A stretch of DNA of 64,000 bases from Trichobilharzia szidati (GCA_944472155.2 OX235271.1:37374633-37438632); one strand, 5' to 3'. Numbered from the stretch's first letter, positions 1 through 10,785 are shown. A program made the numbers and translations. Notes: generated by a model not told the origin, from the sequence alone.

Positions 1-710
1 GAGTTAAACGCTGACCTTCAGTAGCACACCTCCAATTTGCCATATTTTTTGAGGTTTTCATTAGCTGACCCCGCGATTGACTAGAATCTATCATCCTCTC
101 CTCGCACGATCTGCTCCACATCATCATCCAACACACACATACTCGACTCGTCGTTTCCCATTCATCTTCAACTCGAGTGATAGGCTGACGATCTCCTCAC
201 AGTGTACCCAATCCATCTACATTTTCTCCTACATATTTGTTCAGCGATAGCTGCTCAGTTGTTTCGTCGCCTGACACAGTTTCCTGTCCACAAACCTTCC
301 TCACTGGCCATCTCATCTTCAATATGCACACAGAGAAGCGAACTACTTCCAAAAGTTTGAAGTAAGCTACTGGTAATGCTCTCCGTAACTCAGTGGTCAA
401 GTTTACAACCCATAGAGAAGAACCGACTGATCGACTGACTTGACACTAGTGTTCGAATCTTGTCCGAATCTTGTACCTTATGTTGAGACGGAGTGTAGAA
501 GATTTCTCAACTGATTTTGGAGTGTTGAAGATCTGTCCCGCCTTTTCGATTCTGACTGGTTTTGACATCTCCATCCGTGCTGTCGCCTGTAGTTGAGTTG
601 TTGTTTCCTGACGAGATAATTGAAGGAAGTGACCTCTTTCAAATTTCTTTTGTTGACAATGATTAGTATTGCTTGCTGTTGTTCCTGGTTGGTTGGCTAT
701 TTTCATCATG
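1..710 (-). mobile_element. RTE-C LINE fragment, 3' part of ORF2, cut by window edge
   Basis: The minus strand encodes broken pieces of the C-terminal region of an RTE-type reverse transcriptase: a KKFERG..F stretch near 620-650, KPVRIEKAGQIFNT near 520-560, and KYVGENVDG near 215-245. The order and wording match a better copy on the plus strand at 14425-15235, which identifies the family. Several frameshifts and stops make it non-functional. The 3' end lies beyond the left edge and the 5' end is truncated near 710. The element class is confident; the exact 5' breakpoint is not. Confidence 0.75.
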
Positions 711-734
711 AGAGAATAACACTACTGTCAGTGA

Positions 735-790
735 AATTTCAAGGCTCAAGCTTGAAGCCCTATGTTCCAAGCGGAATGCAGAGGAATGAA
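735..790 (+). mobile_element. SINE/LINE 3'-tail fragment
   Basis: A short stretch with AGCTTGAAGCCCTATGTTCC followed by a degenerate end. The same words form the 3' end of SINE family F4 (10974-10993) and of RTE-A LINEs (54745-54764). Only the tail is present, so the parent cannot be decided. Confidence 0.45.
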
Positions 791-879
791 GAAAGTGTGG
801 GAGAAGTAAAAGAGGGTGACAGCAGTGTCGACAAAGAATTAGAAATAGGAAATGTCATCAGACATATATTTTGAGGATA

Positions 880-1205
880 GACTGTGTTATTTAATATGAT
901 GTTTACACAAAATTAATTACTTGTAGAGAACAAAACTGACTTGTTGTGGTTTGAAGACAGGAAAGTGATTTCTGTATTCTACTAAACAGTTGCCAAAACG
1001 TCCTTGAGACATGCGCAGTCACAAAACTCTCCAACGACAGAAGATAGACGACTGTTCTGGAATAGTTCTACGGTTCTGTTAAATGATAATAAAAACATCA
1101 AAAAAATTAAAATTAACTAGACAATGACGTTTGGCGGCTATACAAAACGAGCACTTAGAATAAAGTAGAGTATTCCCAAAAAGGTAGGGTCAATCAATTT
1201 GTCCA
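880..1205. other. Unassigned spacer
   Basis: AT-rich sequence between the RTE-C remnant and a PLE fragment. No coding frame, tRNA-like box pair or hammerhead core was seen in it. Confidence 0.4.
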
Positions 1206-1209
1206 CAAA

Positions 1210-1962
1210 AGTCATTCATCAACACTTCCCATCAGCGCAAAGATTTCAGTTGTTTCAAGTCTTCTTAGACGAGCACACTCTCTGATAACCGACGAGAAAG
1301 AAAAAGAAGAAGAAATATCAAACATTACGGAAACTCTCAAGCAAAACAACTACGCAAGTGACTTCATCAACAAGATCAACACAGACATCAAGTATGGCCG
1401 AAAACGCATTCCGAAAACATGGACATCAACAGTCGTCATTCCATATAGAGAAGAGACGTCAGACGATATCAGAAGAGTACTCAATCAGCTCGATATTAGA
1501 GTTTTCTTCAAAACATCAGACACACTTCAAATCAACCTTGTCCATATAAAAGACCAAATCCCTAAAGATTCTGTATCTAATTGTGTCTATAAGATAAAAT
1601 GCTTGGAATGTGATGCGATATACATCGGACAAACTTCTCGAGAAATCAAAATCAGAAGAAATGAACACCGTAGAGCATCTCTTTGACCACCGAAGAATCC
1701 AGTTGAACTACAAAGACTTGAAAAATCATCAGCCATAGGTCTACATGCTATAGAATCAGGCCACAAAATTGATTTTGACAATGTTGAAATAATCCAGAAA
1801 AACTTCAGAAATCACAAAGAACGTCTAATATCAGAAGCACTTCATATCAAGTGGAATCAAAATTGCCTGAATAGGAATGATGGACTAAAACAGAATCTGA
1901 CCTGGTTACAACACCTCCCTCCCCCCCATCAAGTGACAAAACCAACACAAATGTGATAAGCA
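1210..1962 (+). pseudogene. Penelope-like element: end of RT and GIY-YIG endonuclease remnant
   Basis: One frame reads through the RT-endonuclease linker (ISAKISVVSSLLRRAHSL near 1235-1290, TSTVVIPYREETSD near 1420-1460) into a GIY-YIG domain: CVYKIKC near 1582-1602, YIGQTSREIKIRRNEH near 1620-1668, then AIGLHAIESGHKIDFDNVEI and a C-terminal ERLISEALHIKWN. A TGA near 1684 breaks it just after the catalytic YIG/R segment. In PLEs this endonuclease nicks the target and the RT extends from the nick. The RT palm is missing, so this is a 5'-truncated dead copy. Confidence 0.85.
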
Positions 1963-2285
1963 CTTTCATTATGTAAACACACGCTGCTTTTATAATCTCA
2001 TACACTTATCAAATCCAACAATCTACACATGATGATTTTGTTATCTTTACCAATTCACCAACTTAACAACTAAAAATGCCCCAGACAGACGAACGATGAT
2101 CAAGTTAGTAAACTTTTCTTTCTTTTTTTCGATATCATAACAGACATTACCTTTGTTACTTGGTATAGTTATCTTCATCGCTATTTTTACTTTCAATATG
2201 TCCCTTTAACTTGACCTATGTCTATTTCTCACCCCTAACTGTTTGTTATATATAAGCTGAGATATTGTAAATTCCGGTTTAATAA
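1963..2285. other. Presumed PLE 3' flank
   Basis: Non-coding AT-rich DNA between the endonuclease stop and the hammerhead-like hairpin at 2286. The spacing suggests it is the untranslated end of the same PLE copy. No other feature was seen. Confidence 0.35.
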
Positions 2286-2328
2286 TACTTTGATAAAGCT
2301 ATTAGCATTAAATAGCGAAACGTCAGTA
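2286..2328 (+). ncRNA. Hammerhead-like RNA motif of PLE terminus (U3-A8 variant)
   Basis: Reads as stem I TACT (2286-2289) pairing with AGTA (2325-2328), U at core position 3 (2290), then TGATAA plus one extra A. Stem II is GCTATT (2298-2303) with AATAGC (2311-2316), followed by GAAAC (2317-2321) and GTC with a predicted cleavage point after 2324. It matches the hammerhead layout except that C3 and G8 are U and A, which can still pair, and one nucleotide is inserted before stem II. It lies about 320 bp after a PLE endonuclease fragment. Self-cleavage is an inference. Confidence 0.55.
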
Positions 2329-2654
2329 AAAACAATATCGTTTTGTTTTTCATTCATTGGGAAATACAAAAACCTTTATTATAATGAACTTCCTGTAGAC
2401 ATTTCAAGGTCAGAATTGACTTTGATTTATTCAGACAAAATCACAGCGTAAAATGACACCTTATCAGTATGCACACATCCATAAGGTGAAGCATTAAAAT
2501 TGGAGACTCAGGAAGTATAAAGAGACAAACAATGAGGATTAAATCAAGATGTGATATACAAATGTCAAAATAATGATATATAGTCTTGGAGAAAAATGGA
2601 CAATAATTACAAAGTTATATTAATATATGTGTAAAACTTGGGCACTGCGGTAGT

Positions 2655-2847
2655 AAGTAATTCCAAATTAGTTTGTTTATTAGATAAAGCACACAGTGAA
2701 ACAGTTTTATTTACTGGACATTGACGTTTCGAACAAAATTTATTGTTCATAATCATATCAATTGTAACCACACGACTTTGAAACTTGAGTTTTATAGTTT
2801 TCTTTGTTTTCTCCTATTTGTGGCAGTTGGAGTAGTAGAATTTTCCA
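2655..2847 (+). repeat. PLE terminal inverted repeat, left arm
   Basis: About 190 bp matching in inverted orientation the block at 3250-3441, with roughly 400 bp between. Contains a minus-strand hammerhead-like hairpin (2722-2756). The same block flanks the PLE at 58688-60285, so it is a family terminus and not a chance inverted repeat. Confidence 0.75.
2718..2760 (-). ncRNA. Hammerhead-like RNA motif of PLE terminus (A3-U8 variant)
   Basis: On the minus strand: A3 (2756), TGATTA (2755-2750), extra T, stem II GAACAA/TTGTTC (2748-2743 with 2736-2731), GAAAC (2730-2726), GTC with C17 at 2723. Stem II is perfect. No clear stem I is visible, so this copy may be inactive or act only as a multimer. 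Confidence 0.5.
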
Positions 2848-2849
2848 GA

Positions 2850-3245
2850 TATCAAACAGGACAGGTGTTGAATCACTCCTATTACATGTATTTGCAGTTG
2901 ATTCGATAAACAAAGCTTCTGTTATCAATCTCTCCCTATACCCTGTGACATTAGATTTTAAAGCTGTCATCCTATCCCACCCATTCCATTGTATGGTTAT
3001 GTGTGACTGCATGTAGTGCTATAGGTGAACTATTTTCTAGATTTCTTATCTTATTCGGGTCAACCAATCTAGATTTTTATTTTTGGCTAGTCTGACTACC
3101 CCTGTTCTACTAGTTTGACCTATGTATTTGACCTGACAATCATTGCAGGCAGGATTTTAGATAAACTAAATTGTTTTGTTTTAAAGGCTCTACAGGATGC
3201 TTTAGCTGACAAAGCTTGTTTCTAATCGAGTTTGTGACTGGTTTC
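2850..3245 (-). pseudogene. PLE endonuclease fragment between inverted termini
   Basis: Minus-strand pieces resemble the GIY-YIG half of the PLE at 58880-60110: HPVEPLKQNNLVY (around 3150-3200), LVDPNKIRNLENSSPIALHAVTHNHT (around 2985-3075) and RERLITE (around 2925). Stops and frameshifts separate them and the YIG core is not recognisable. Internal remnant of a PLE copy whose RT has been lost. Confidence 0.65.
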
Positions 3246-3249
3246 TGAC

Positions 3250-3441
3250 TGGAAAATTCTACTACTCCTACGACAAATAGGACAAAACAAAGAAAACTAT
3301 AAAACTCAAGTTTCGAAGTCGTGTGATTACAATTGATGATATGATTATGAACAATGAATTTTGTTCGAAACGTCAATGTCCAGTAAATAAAACTGTTTCA
3401 CTGTGTGCTTTATCTAATAAACAAACTAATATGGAATTAAT
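3250..3441 (-). repeat. PLE terminal inverted repeat, right arm
   Basis: Inverted partner of 2655-2847. Small substitutions and indels (for example a cluster near 3262-3290) show the arms have diverged since insertion. Confidence 0.75.
3335..3378 (+). ncRNA. Hammerhead-like RNA motif of PLE terminus (A3-U8 variant)
   Basis: Plus-strand counterpart of the motif at 2718-2760: ATGATTAT followed by a GAACAA/TTGTTC stem and GAAACGTC ending at 3374. Faces the other copy across the inverted repeat. Stem I is unclear. Confidence 0.5.
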
Positions 3442-4870
3442 TACAAAGTTAGTTGAAACGTTCAAATAAGTGTAAGTATTGCGAATAAATAGTCCAGGAG
3501 AGATTTCCTGTTACACTTATAAATAAAGTTATAATTTTTAAACTAAAATGGATTCATTCAAACCACTTGTTTACAAACAGACTTCTCCTTATATTGTACT
3601 GGTTACTGGGAAATAACTTTCCCCCGCATTGACTAGATCTCAGTATCCATTAAAGTTCTACAAGAAGTGAATTGTAACAACAATAGTTCACTGGTACTGG
3701 ATTGAATTTAAAATATATCTGGAGGAAAGTTGTTTCCTTCGAAGTTTGAATTTACGTCTTGGTGATGAAGATTCAATGCGCATAAAACTCAGCTCAAGGG
3801 TTGTCAACTAACTATTCAACTTAAAATAGTGTATATATTTTTAAAGTTTTAGAGGTAAATTATTTTCTTATTTACTGGTACCATAGTAACACTAGAAAAC
3901 AAACGACAGAATTCAAAAAAATTCTCCAAAAACAATATTTCCTCAGTAGATTGTGTGTAGTTTTTAACTTCCAGTCTAATGCTTGTTTTTTTTTTAAAAT
4001 GATATGTTCATTCACTTTCCACTCTGTCCTTTTTTCAACATTGATAAAAGTATGGTTTACTTAATCGGACATTGAACGCTACTCTCATGTTTTTTGTTAC
4101 ACTAATTGGACTCTCACGTCTCATACTACTCATAAAATTACTACTATATATTTTTAACAGTATTATTATTATTATTAAAACAGTTTACTCAGCTCACTAA
4201 AACGTACAATAACACTAAGTGGGTATGTTGATTTTTCAGTTGTAGATTTGTTTGTTTGCATTATTTTTATTTATTTATCATAATTATGGTAAATCACATA
4301 TATTACCAATGACAACCGGAAAAATCAATATACAAATAGATACATAATGATTTATTACTGATTTAAATCTGCCTACAGAGTTGTTTTGTAAACAAAGTTG
4401 TTGTCTTTCTTTCTGACTTATTTTTCTCCTTTCCAACTGACTGATAAGTTCAGCAGAATTATTTTCATGCACTTGAAAGTAGATTACTACGTTTGTTTAC
4501 GTGTGTGTGTGTGTGAAACGGTGAGAAGGAGGGGTTTAACTTGCCTTGATTTTTGTTACTTAGTTGATTGATAAAAAGTATTTTACATCAAGAAAAAAAT
4601 AAGCAAAAAGTAGAAGTGATCAACAGGATTACTCCTAAGTAGAGAGAGATTTCATGTCAAAAATAGTTTGGATAAATTGATTTCACAATGTTATTATTAT
4701 TATTGTCATCATCAATATGATTGGGGTTGGGATGGTGGTATGTGTGGGAATCATAATTCTGTTAGTTATTTTCACGAATTGTTGAATTAGTGGTGAGGTC
4801 TTGCATATGTGAATGGTTAATATTTTTCAGCATTTCTATCAACAGATTCCGTGTGATTCATTATAATATA
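3442..4870. other. Non-coding spacer with short microsatellites
   Basis: AT-rich DNA with short (TTA)n runs near 4160-4176 and 4690-4703 and a (GT)n run at 4501-4514. No retroelement protein, tRNA-like head or ribozyme core was recognised. Confidence 0.45.
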
Positions 4871-4900
4871 CAAAGCAGATTTAATTGGTGGATGGTGACT

Positions 4901-4962
4901 AGCAGTGGAATCCAGGATGCGCATTTCGTCCTACTTGGGACTCGTCAGCTGGATGCACTTGC
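4901..4962 (-). ncRNA. Type I hammerhead ribozyme, F1 family, intact core
   Basis: On the minus strand: stem I ATCCAG with CTGGAT, core CTGACGA, stem II GTCC/GGAC, GAAA, tiny stem III inside ATGCGCAT, then C17 at 4916 with predicted cleavage between 4916 and 4915. All canonical core residues are present. This closely resembles the published Schistosoma Sm-alpha hammerhead. Loop segments flanking stem I suggest the usual loop-loop contact. Confidence 0.9.
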
Positions 4963-5049
4963 ATTTCTCAGTGAGTGATGATGTTCCCACAGAGGCTCGA
5001 ACCCAGTGCCCATAGTTTCCAACGCCAACATAATCACTCACTGAGAAAT

Positions 5050-5110
5050 GCAGGTACATCCAACTGACGAGTCCCAAATAGGACGAAATGCACATCCTGG
5101 ATTCCACTGC
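5050..5110 (+). ncRNA. Type I hammerhead ribozyme, F1 family, one stem I mismatch
   Basis: Core CTGACGA, stem II GTCC/GGAC, GAAA, and stem III in ATGCACAT are present. C17 is 5096, with predicted cleavage 5096/5097. The residue before the core is A instead of G (5062), leaving a C-A mismatch at the base of stem I, so cleavage may be weakened. Confidence 0.8.
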
Positions 5111-5260
5111 TAGTCACCATCCACCAATTAAATACTAATTAAATGCCCAGACATCGTCGAAGCATCTGCTCAAGAAGCCGACATGTCAACCTGAGACCGA
5201 GCACTTCAGTCCAATCAATCGACGGGAAAAATCTAAAATTCAATTAAACACAAAGCAGAT

Positions 5261-5727
5261 GTTGACATATGATGGATGCTTAAATATCAAAACTGATCGA
5301 TCTGAGTAGTTTGGTTACTGCAAAAATTAAGTGTGAAAAAATTGACATTCATTAGATTTATAGAGTCTATCAACTATACTCCCTTTCGTGTCTTCAAAAA
5401 TACCACTTAACATAGAAAAGTCAGTTGTTTTAGAACGATCTGTTACCAGTCACCTGGAATATTTCTGTCTATTCTCACTCCTCCTCTTTTCCTAACCTCA
5501 TATAAACCACATACACCACAGGTTCTTTTTCTCATGAAACTAATGCAACTAAGGTGCCAGAGTACAATATCTCCTTTCATTTTCTTCCAAATTGAAGGCT
5601 TCTCTTTTGCAGTATTCATTGCATATCTTGATCTTAAGATTTTGGCATAGTTAAACTATGACAGCAAAAACCATAGTGACCTTGAACAGCCAATCAGAAT
5701 TCAGAAAGAAAATGTCACATGATTTCA
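5261..5727. other. Spacer between two F1 SINE pairs
   Basis: No coding frame or known repeat recognised. The F1 copies on both sides have their tails facing this spacer. Confidence 0.4.
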
Positions 5728-6000
5728 TTGAATTTTAGATTTTCCCGTCGACTGATTGATTGAACCGAAGTGCTTGGTCTCAGGTTGACATGTCGGCTTC
5801 TTGTGTAGATGCTTCGACGATGTCTGGGCATTTAATTAGAATTTAATTTGTGGATGGTGACTAGCGGTGGAATCTAGGATAAACATTTCGTCCTATTCGG
5901 GACTCGTCAGTACCTGCATTTCCCAGTGATTGATGATGTTCCCACTGGGAAATGCAGGTACATCCAACTGACGAGTCCAAAATAGGATGAATATAAATGA
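5728..6000. mobile_element. Second head-to-head pair of F1 SINEs, degraded
   Basis: Minus-strand F1 tail and ribozyme region (5728-5946) followed by a short plus-strand piece (5947-6000). The minus ribozyme (5862-5925) keeps CTGACGA and GGACGAAA but has lost the 5' strand of stem I. The plus copy has GGATGAAT in place of GGACGAAA and is cut off before stem I closes. Both are dead. Same head-to-head arrangement as 4871-5260. Confidence 0.7.
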
Positions 6001-6886
6001 ATATAAATGCTATACTTGACTAATATAACGTTGTTTTACCGTTTTTATTACAGACACAATGCGTTTAGCCACTATGGTGGTTATGAGTGACTACGATCTC
6101 GTGGGTCTCAAAGCATTTCTTGAGTTGTGGTTACACGTATAATTTCTCCTTTACTCATGTAGTCTAATATTCCTTATTTCTTGCGATTTGACTGTGACAA
6201 GTTGTGGTAATAATGTACTTAGTTAACAAAGCCTTTTTTAGTAGTTCATCGCAGGTAATCAGTGCCAGGAGAAGCAGCACAGATGTAAGAAGCTGAGAAC
6301 TCATTGGGAGAGTGTCAAAAAGTGAGAACCCTACAAAGTGCTAACAGTGTCGACCTTTTTCACATACTACGTTCACATCCAGTGGAAAAATTGGTGGATG
6401 AGATATACTGAATTGTAGTGAGACAACTTTATGGAACTGCTATCTAGTGTGTGTGTTTCTTTCTAACATTTCTGTCCCGGCAAACAACTATCGAAGTTTT
6501 GTTAGATGTATTCATGTAGCATGATTCGATTGCATAATCATTAGCAGTTAATCATACTATTACAGCTTAATTTTCATGATATTTTTGGCACCATTGATGT
6601 GTTCCACACTTTCAAAGAAGTGTCACACTTAAAATAACAATTTATTGAGCACTTAAGTCATATATGGTCATGCGTGTTATTCATGTAAATGCGAACTTAA
6701 TCTTTATTGCTCTTCGGAATGTCGAGTTGTAATGCAGTCTCTAAGTTAAATCCAATGGGAAGCTGATGTAATCGCCTTCGGATGAAGATTTCCGAAATCT
6801 ACCAATGAGTGTTTTACGACTTATCACCAGATGTATTTGTATAATCAGCTGTAGGAATTGATTCTGCATACAACACCAAGGGAAGG
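6001..6886. other. Unassigned spacer
   Basis: Non-coding sequence. A pyrimidine-rich tract ending in TACAG at 6053 precedes a 30-codon open stretch but no gene can be supported from it. Nothing else recognised. Confidence 0.35.
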
Positions 6887-7840
6887 TGAGTTCACTTATA
6901 TTATTATTATTGTTCCCTTGGGATCCTAGTGGAACATAGAGCTTCAACTACACGTCTCCACTTGCTTCTGTCTTCTGCTGTACTTTACACATGAATCCAG
7001 GTTATTCCATACTGTTTCAATTCCACTTCACACGATCTCCTCCATGTCACCCTTGGATGTCCCACTCGCCGCTTCCCATTTCGGGTTCCACTCGAGCATT
7101 GGCCTGACGCACGATGTCACCCAGCGGCCTCCTCAGCTCAGCGAGTGTCCAATCCATCTCCACTTTCTCCTGCATATTTGTTGAGCGATTGGTTCCTGTT
7201 TTGTTTGTTTGTTCCCATAGTTTCTTGTTGGTTCTTGTTCTTTCCAGCCATCTGATCCTCAGTAGAGAGCGAAGACAGTTGTTGATAAGTGTCTGTAACA
7301 GGCTGTTGGAAATATTCTTTGTGAGCCACCGCCAAGTTTCTGATCCATCCGTATAGAAGAACTGACTGACTTGACGTTTGTATTGAAAATCCGAATTTTG
7401 TTGTTGATACAGGCTGAGTGAGTGACGAAGATTTCCAGATTGGTTTCAGGTTGATGAATGTGTTTCTCGCCTTCCCGATTCTCGCTCGATTTGACATCCT
7501 CGTCGGTTCCTCCTGTAGTTGAGACAATGCTCCCTACACAAGTGAATGAAGTAACCTCTTTCAAATCCCTCCCGTTGATGGTGATTGGCACTGGATGTTG
7601 CTGCTGCTGTTGTTGTTGTTTTTGTTGGTTATTTTCATAACCTCCGTCTTGTCTATGTTCACCTGGAGTCCTGTCTTCTCTGGCTGCTTCTTCGACCAGT
7701 TTGTCGGTTTTAGCTTGTAAGTCTTCGATCTTGTGTGACATCAAACATAAATCATCCACGCGCGAAATTCAGGTCTTCTAGGTTCTTCACGTCGGTCCAG
7801 GATATCCCTGTCCTCTCGTTTCCCACTGAGTTCACTTATA
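6887..7840 (-). mobile_element. RTE-A LINE, 5'-truncated, with 14-bp target-site duplication
   Basis: TGAGTTCACTTATA at 6887-6900 and 7827-7840 flanks a 926-bp insertion (6901-7826). The minus strand starts inside the RT near motif C (DDLCLMSHKIEDLQAKTDKL, 7690-7765), continues through DLKEVTSFTCVGSIVSTTGGTD and KLGGGSQRIF, and ends with the short C-terminal region and an (AAT)n tail at 6901-6912. Frameshifts split the reading frame near 7620-7660 and elsewhere. RTE LINEs encode an APE endonuclease and RT and typically leave 5'-truncated copies like this one. Confidence 0.92.
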
Positions 7841-8712
7841 GCCACACAGATATTATTTATTTCAGTCATGTCGGATTACTTTGTTTGTAAGCATACAGTT
7901 CTGTTTGCTTGAATTGCGGAAGAATTTAAACGGACAAAATACAAGAAAAAATTTCTCTTTTCAACTGCAGTAGCCTGAAATTAATTAAATATGTCCTATT
8001 TTCACTCTTATAACGCTTCTGTAGGCATGAACGTGATAATCCATACAATGCGCGAAAATACATTACGATAGCCTTTATCCTCATCCCTTATAGACAAAGT
8101 GAAGGATTTAAATTTGGTTTCTAAGAAATTTTTGGAAGAAATATATATATATATTATTCTCATCCCCTTAAGGACATTTTCATCATTCTTTATGTGTACT
8201 TTTATAAACAAAAAATGTTGTGGTCTTTGGTAAATTTTCAAGGTCATTCGGGACATTTTCCCTATTGTGAGCTCACTTTCAATAATCAATATAATATGAA
8301 TATTGATGAAAGTGACCCAGCTTATGAATTAATTAATCATTGGTATTTACTTAAAATAAAGTAAAGTAGTATGTAACGGATTTTTTTCCATACTGATTCC
8401 AAAAAATAGAATTTCTAAGTTTTCAGACGTTGATAAATTGAACTGTGAGGTAACGTTACAGAGGCCTGTTTAAATCATTGGGCCAGCAGAATTTTCATCC
8501 ATCAAAATGCTGCTTAAACTCTCCTGAATTTTTTTGATTGTTTTAATCATGCACTGATATCAAATGGTCACTAGATGAACTCACGAGGATATCTAATTAG
8601 CTTCCAATTTTAAACACTGTGAAATTCTTGAAGAAAATGAAGAAAAAGTGTACAGAATTAGTTGTCTGTTCATATGCTACAACCCTGCGTCACATGGTAC
8701 TTTTTTCTCTTC
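7841..8712. other. AT-rich spacer
   Basis: No recognisable repeat or gene. A (TA)n run lies at about 8143-8153. Confidence 0.4.
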
Positions 8713-8938
8713 ACGTCCTCCAGTGGAACACGGGGCTTCAAGTTAGTGGCTTGAAGTTTGTGTAGCAGTGTATATTTTACAGGATGGGGTTGCTAGCCTC
8801 ATGCCCAACTTTTCGTCTTTACCAGCATTATTTCTGGCTTAGCGAAGTAAAGGAGTGCGTTGGCGGCCGGAGATCGAACCCCGGACCATGTGCATGGTCG
8901 GCGATCGTCCTAACCGCTATGTCACCAACGCACTTATC
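8713..8938 (-). mobile_element. SINE family F4
   Basis: Minus-strand tRNA-derived SINE. The head at about 8860-8938 has a box A-like segment and the box B complement ATCGAACCCC. The body carries GCTAGCAACCCC, and the 3' end (8713-8760) carries CTTGAAGCC/GTGTTCCACT words. No hammerhead core. The consensus is best seen at 10786-11019. Confidence 0.75.
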
Positions 8939-8959
8939 ACATGATATACTTCAGATTAA

Positions 8960-9076
8960 TACTTTACATAGAAATCCTGTATTAAGAGGAAATACTTCGG
9001 AGCTAAATATGCTGAATATTTCTGTGCTGTATATTTACATATTGTCTGAAATAAAGCTTTATTATTATTATTAGTT
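8960..9076 (+). mobile_element. CR1/Jockey-like LINE 3' tail
   Basis: The stretch 9025-9076 (GTCTGAAATAAAGC followed by ATT repeats) matches the 3' ends at 29090-29155, 39500-39560 and, inverted, 55310-55380. Only the untranslated tail is present, with no RT. Confidence 0.5.
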
Positions 9077-9600
9077 GGGGGGTTGAAATCGGAACTTTGG
9101 TAACTAACTTCTGGGATTTGAATTTCACAGGCTTGTAGTAACTTAGTTACTAGAGTACTAGATTTTGATGTAACAAAATGAAACTACAGTTGGAAATAAA
9201 TTTGGACACGTATCAGTGTTAGTTGGTTGGAATAACTTGGCAAGATGTCTTGGACATAGATTCGATACTTGTTAATACTTATCAGAGAGGCGCATCCGCA
9301 ACGTCGAAGGAGATTAATATCTCCCCGATGGTCAGACAAGTAGTCCAGTGATGACTAGATCTCATAGCACCACAGATAGAATATAGTCAGCTTCAACACC
9401 AATGAATAGACGCATGACACCGGTTTCTGTCTAGTCGATGAATCAATGTTGTATATTCTTGAATCATTCAAGCTGTTTGACATACTGATATTCAGGACAT
9501 ATAACAAGTTTATTTCTGCTCAGTTTTTATTAGAGCAAAGCATATTTTCTATAATTTTCTTATCTTTTTACGCTAAGTGATGGTGAAAAAGTGATGATCT
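9077..9600. other. Unassigned spacer
   Basis: No coding frame or clear repeat. Words near 9270-9300 faintly recall the F3 ribozyme region but are too degraded to call. Confidence 0.35.
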
Positions 9601-9790
9601 CCCAGTGGCTCAATGGTCTACAAGCTCGCCTTGTTACCAGCAGGTCCTGGGTTTGAACCCCGGTGGGTGCGTACTGCTGAAGCGTCCCAAACTAGGACGA
9701 AACAGCTGTCCAGTACTCCCAGGTGTTCCAGTAGATCTCTAACTGATGTCAGCTCTTGATGAAATCCTCCATCCACCCAAACTAAATCCC
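9601..9790 (+). mobile_element. SINE family F2 with ribozyme remnant
   Basis: tRNA-like head with box A TGGCTCAATGG (about 9607) and box B-like GGTTTGAACCCC (about 9650), followed at 9669-9717 by a hammerhead with perfect stem I GTACTG/CAGTAC, stem II GTCC/GGAC and stem III ACA-GC-TGT. The core reads CTGAAGC, so A9 is changed to C, which should impair cleavage. Tail words TCTCTAACTGATGTCAGCTC follow. Confidence 0.82.
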
Positions 9791-10039
9791 TACAAAACCA
9801 ATACTTGAAGATGAAAAAATTGGCGAAAACCTTATGAGTGGGTGATAAATCCCTGGATAGATACCGTGATTTTTGTAACAAGTGAAACTCCTCTTCAGTG
9901 TAATATACTTTCAGAAAGGGATAATGAATATTCCGTAAAAGTAATTAAAAGATCAAAAACTAGAGTATTTTACGAGAACAGGAATAAGATGAGAAAGAGG
10001 ATAATATTAGAATTTAACTTCCATTTCAACAACTACGGT

Positions 10040-10600
10040 TGGGATTAGTGTGGGGTATCAAAGCCAGGACTGTAAAGGCAAGACAGGCGTTCATTACTTT
10101 GAAAAAATCAGTGTGGAAATCTGCTGCACTCAGCATAAGAAATAAGATCCGAATTTCAGCACTGATATCAAGTCGATCAGTATTTTTATCTAGTGCAGGA
10201 ACCTGGAGGCGCGTCACCAACAGAATTTTGCAGCAGGCTATTGCAGACTTTCATTAAAAGCTGCCTACATTCACTACCGTCGATTAGATGGCCTGGCAGA
10301 AAGGATAAGCAACAAGGAAGGAACTCTTGTAGACAACGAACCAACCAAGAACAAATATGTTGAAGAACATGGAGATAGAATTGGACAAAAACTGAGGAGA
10401 CAGTTGAGCGACATTGCGCACCAGGCACTTGACTAAAACCTTAGCGGAAAACGACGTGTTTGGCTTGACTTGAAGAGTGATTTAGAGGAGATTGTGTAAG
10501 AATAAGATGAGAGGTTATGGACATTTGTGGAGCCAGGTGAACGACAACGAAGAGAACAGGGTTAAATGGAGTTGTGCAGCTAGAGCTCTCTTGCGTTCCG
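10040..10600 (+). mobile_element. RTE-D LINE fragment, plus strand
   Basis: Degraded C-terminal RTE coding: VKARQAFITLKKSVWKSAALSIRNKIRIS (10066-10150) corresponds to the KARNTFINLKPIWKSS segment of RTE-A, followed by the NNCLRS..IRWP-like and IGHTL-like regions. It ends where a minus-strand copy of a related element begins near 10600, so two RTE 3' ends meet tail to tail. Confidence 0.7.
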
Positions 10601-10785
10601 AGTGGAACATAAGGCTTCAACAACACATCTCCACTTTGTTCCGTCTTCTGCCATCCTCTTTACCTGGGTCCACGATTAACCAAACTCACTCATAACTTCC
10701 TCACACGATCTCTTCCATATCACCCTCGCATCTACGACCCACTCATTGCTTCTTATTTGGATTGCACTCGAGTAATGGCCTGGCG
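10600..10785 (-). mobile_element. RTE-D LINE, 3' part, left of SINE insertion
   Basis: Minus-strand 3' end of an RTE copy that resumes at 11020 after an F4 SINE insertion. The words GTGGAACATAAGGCTTCAAC at its end are the inverse of the RTE 3' terminus. Confidence 0.75.

Larger units (their letters stand above)
4871..5260. mobile_element. Head-to-head pair of F1 (Sm-alpha-like) SINEs inserted as one unit
   Basis: A minus-strand F1 copy (4881-5032) and a plus-strand F1 copy (5033-5250) meet at their heads. The 10-bp word CAAAGCAGAT at 4871-4880 and 5251-5260 flanks the whole pair, so both halves arrived in one integration. The left copy keeps the box B part of the tRNA-like head (GCTCGAACC on the plus strand near 4994-5002) but lacks box A. 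The right copy starts just upstream of its ribozyme and has the longer tail ending in an A-rich stretch. The arrangement fits twin priming on an RNA longer than one monomer. Confidence 0.8.

Noticed and set aside
2718..3378. Canonical hammerheads at the 2.7-3.4 kb PLE ends
   Set aside because: Aligning TTATGA as the CTGATGA box would put G8 and A9 inside stem II; the variant reading with A3-U8 is better, so they are listed only as hammerhead-like.
6053..6142. Possible terminal exon after a TTTTTATTACAG acceptor
   Set aside because: Only 30 codons, no homology recognised, no downstream poly(A) signal close by.
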